Assembly: GCA_051162045.1 (NCBI GenBank)
Contig: JBISDI010000017.1
Reading direction: 5' to 3' (one strand)
DNA length: 64,000 bases
From: Anaerozeibacter quisquiliarum
GTDB lineage: Bacteria; Bacillota; Clostridia; Christensenellales; Aristaeellaceae
Of this stretch, positions 62,424 to 64,000 are shown piece by piece. The stretch's first letter is position 1. Each line of letters starts with the position of its first letter. The notes under the pieces are model-generated. The model had not been told where the DNA came from. It did not search any database and saw only the letters and a list, made by a program, of their open reading frames with translations. Made by a program: the position numbers and the translations under genes.

Positions 62424-63118
62424 TCGTGCTGGCGGTGGACGCCTCCGGTCCGGTCGCGGGCGTGGGGCTGATGAAGGATGAGCGCGTGCTGTACGAGGCC
62501 GTGGCCGACCTCGGCCGCACCCACTCCGAGGCGCTGATGCCGATGGTCGAGGCCGCGATGTCGGCGGCGGGGCTGGAAGCGTCGGAAGTTGACCTGTTCG
62601 CGGCGGTGGCCGGGCCGGGTTCATTTACCGGCGTGCGCATCGGCGTATGCGCGGTGCAGGCGCTTTCTCAGGCGACCGGCAAGCCCTGCGTCAGGCTGAA
62701 CGCGCTCGAGGTGCTGTGCGAGGGGCAGTTCGGCTTCGAGGGCGCGGTGTGCCCCATTCTCGACGCGCGGCGCGGCCAGGTGTATGCGGCGGCGTTCCGC
62801 CGGGCGGGCGGGGCGTCTGAACGGCTGATGGAGGACGCGGCGCTGGCGCTTGATGATTTCCTCGATATGCTGCCCGAATCGGGGCGGTTGTTGTTCGTGG
62901 GCGACGGGGTGCAGGCGCACGGCGCGCGCATCGCGCGGCGGCTGGGCGAACGCGCGCTGATCGCGCCGCCCGCGCACGCGCGCATCATGCCGAGCGCGGC
63001 CTGCCGGCTGGCGCAAAAACAAAGCGACCGGGCGACGGATGCCGCGCAGCTGCGCCCGATCTATCTGCGCGCGCCGCAGGCCGAGCGCGAGCGGGAGGCG
63101 GGGATCCGCCATGGCTGA
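62420..63118 (+). CDS. tsaB: tRNA t6A biosynthesis protein TsaB
   Basis: 232 residues, ATG 62420 after GGGAGGAG, in an ATGA overlap. ASKHA-type fold: VLAVDASGPVAGVGL at the N-terminus and AAVAGPGSFTGVRIGVCAVQAL (about 62-83) are family landmarks. Non-catalytic partner of TsaD. TsaD itself is not in the window. Confidence 0.95.
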   Translation: MIVLAVDASGPVAGVGLMKDERVLYEAVADLGRTHSEALMPMVEAAMSAAGLEASEVDLFAAVAGPGSFTGVRIGVCAVQALSQATGKPCVRLNALEVLCEGQFGFEGAVCPILDARRGQVYAAAFRRAGGASERLMEDAALALDDFLDMLPESGRLLFVGDGVQAHGARIARRLGERALIAPPAHARIMPSAACRLAQKQSDRATDAAQLRPIYLRAPQAEREREAGIRHG

Positions 63119-63605
63119 GATTACGATAAGCCTCATGACGCTCGAGGACATCGATCAGGTACACGAAATCGAATGCGCCTGTTTTTCAATCCCCTGGTCG
63201 CGGCAGGCCTTCGCCACCGAGGTGCGAGAAAACCAATGCGCGCGCTACCTGGTGCTCAAGGAAGACGGCGAGGCGGTGGCCTACGCAGGCGTATGGTTCG
63301 TGCTGGACGAGGCACACATCACCAACATCGCGGTGCGCCCCGACCGGCGCGGTCTGGGCTACGGCGAGGCGGTCACGCGCGCGCTCATGCAGTTGGCCGC
63401 CGACTCCGGGATGAGCATGTTGGAGCTCGAGGTGCGCGTCTCAAACCGCGCGGCGCGCGCGCTGTATGAAAAGCTGGGCTTCGTGGAAGTCGGCCTGCGC
63501 AAGCGCTACTACGCCGACACCGGCGAGGACGCGTTGCTGATGGCCTGCGAACACCTGCCCGAGGCGCACCCGGAGGACGATCCGTTCTTGGTACATGAGG
63601 AGTGA
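63111..63605 (+). CDS. rimI: Ribosomal protein S18-alanine N-acetyltransferase RimI
   Basis: 164 residues, ATG 63111 overlapping tsaB. GNAT fold: IHEIECACF-type N-terminus (VHEIECACFSIPWSRQAF), acetyl-CoA loop VRPDRRGLGYGEAVTRAL and SNRAARALYEKLGF. The tsaE-tsaB-rimI order is the standard Bacillota arrangement. Confidence 0.96.
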   Translation: MAEITISLMTLEDIDQVHEIECACFSIPWSRQAFATEVRENQCARYLVLKEDGEAVAYAGVWFVLDEAHITNIAVRPDRRGLGYGEAVTRALMQLAADSGMSMLELEVRVSNRAARALYEKLGFVEVGLRKRYYADTGEDALLMACEHLPEAHPEDDPFLVHEE

Positions 63606-63661
63606 GGCATGGATTTCATCATATTTTTACCCGCGTCTGTACAAATCATGCGCTCCTCCTA

Positions 63662-63691
63662 TTGACAGTCCGCACCCCGCTATGCTATAAT
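63662..63691 (+). promoter_or_regulatory. Promoter of the tRNA-Thr/tRNA-Pro unit
   Basis: TTGACA, 18-base spacer, TATAAT. Confidence 0.85.
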
Positions 63692-63709
63692 TCTTAACTG
63701 TGACCAGTT

Positions 63710-63785
63710 GCCAATGTAGCTCAGCCGGTAGAGCAGCGGTTTCGTAAACCGCAGGTCAAGGGTTCGAGTCCCTTCATTGGCTCCA
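63710..63785 (+). tRNA. tRNA-Thr (CGT anticodon)
   Basis: Acceptor arms GCCAATG and CATTGGC pair fully, discriminator T, CCA encoded. Anticodon stem GCGGT/ACCGC with loop TTCGTAA gives anticodon CGT, reading ACG. T arm GGGTTCGAGTCCC is standard. Confidence 0.97.
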
Positions 63786-63789
63786 GCGC

Positions 63790-63866
63790 CGAGGTGTAGC
63801 GCAGTTTGGTAGCGCGTTTGGTTCGGGACCAAAAGGTCGCAGGTTCAAATCCTGTCACCTCGACCA
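63790..63866 (+). tRNA. tRNA-Pro (CGG anticodon)
   Basis: Acceptor arms CGAGGTG and CACCTCG pair fully, discriminator A, CCA encoded. Anticodon stem TTTGG/CCAAA with loop TTCGGGA gives anticodon CGG, reading CCG. Four bases after tRNA-Thr, same transcript. Confidence 0.97.
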
Positions 63867-63870
63867 CTTA

Positions 63871-63905
63871 AATCCGGATTTGTGAAAGCAAGTCCGGATT
63901 TTTTA
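63871..63905 (+). terminator. Terminator after the tRNA pair
   Basis: AATCCGGATTTG, loop, CAAGTCCGGATT, then TTTTA. The last 95 bp of the window after it show no recognised feature. Confidence 0.88.
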
Positions 63906-64000
63906 GTATGACTTTTTGGTACTTTCGGACATGAGCGGACATGCCCCATTTCCGATACAATCGGGCAACAACGGATTATAGGCGATTGGTGTATCTTTTT

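Noticed and set aside
63906..64000. Integrase 3' end or attachment site next to tRNA-Pro
   Set aside because: Only 95 bp are available; a minus-strand frame is open but too short, and no repeat of the tRNA 3' end is seen.

Overview
The window looks like the chromosome of a high-GC anaerobic member of the Clostridia (Bacillota). No rRNA or marker-gene search could be run, so this placement is inference. It rests on T-box leaders in front of thrS and ileS, an FMN riboswitch in front of an ECF-type ribU, the Gx/NusG-domain-II pair, YugP, YhaM and UPF0340 family genes, consensus sigma-A promoters, strong GGAGG ribosome binding sites and frequent GTG starts. Coding DNA is very GC-rich at third codon positions. 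No prophage, complete insertion sequence, CRISPR array or rRNA is visible.

Layout: 1-822 is the 3' part of an amidinotransferase-like gene. 1.2-8.6 kb holds an FAD/Rieske oxidoreductase, T-box-thrS, a secreted unknown, the Gx/NusG-II pair, a GC-rich intergenic repeat tract and a flavodoxin-like protein. 8.7-17.8 kb holds aspartate kinase, a SpoU methylase/UPF0340 pair, a YugP peptidase, an HDOD-EAL protein, a zinc-ribbon protein, XRE-comF and DUF2007-yfcE. 17.9-30.4 kb is a 13-gene minus-strand sugar operon with a DeoR-type regulator upstream: TIM-like isomerase, YjbQ, SIS, YjbQ, sugar ABC transporter, rhamnose-type mutarotase, two xylose-isomerase-like proteins, FGGY kinase and two amidohydrolases. 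30.5-36.3 kb holds T-box-ileS, apgM and yhaM. 36.5-41.7 kb is a cellobiose module (GH94 phosphorylase, LacI regulator, GH1 glucosidase) with two LacI-type operators. 41.7-47.1 kb holds a small Gfo/Idh-cupin-PNPOx operon, a degraded gene and a glycerol-3-phosphate dehydrogenase operon. 47.3-57.7 kb holds a degenerate EAL protein, an oppBCDFA operon, a MATE exporter and a two-component system. 57.8-64 kb holds an ODP/HD-GYP pair, a permease with the wreck of its ATPase partner, FMN riboswitch-ribU, tsaE-tsaB-rimI and tRNA-Thr/tRNA-Pro.

How the genes work together: the sugar operon appears to import a monosaccharide, mutarotate, isomerise and phosphorylate it and split or rearrange the product, but no aldolase is visible, so the pathway is not an exact match to rhamnose, fucose or erythritol use. 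The GH94/GH1 pair handles cello-oligosaccharides under a shared LacI regulator. Three cyclic-di-GMP-related loci occur without any GGDEF cyclase in the window.

The most notable non-coding features are a roughly 166-bp MITE-like element with CTAG-flanked inverted ends present in two copies, each abutting or supplying a gene stop codon, with a third related end at another stop codon, and several long perfect palindromes between genes.
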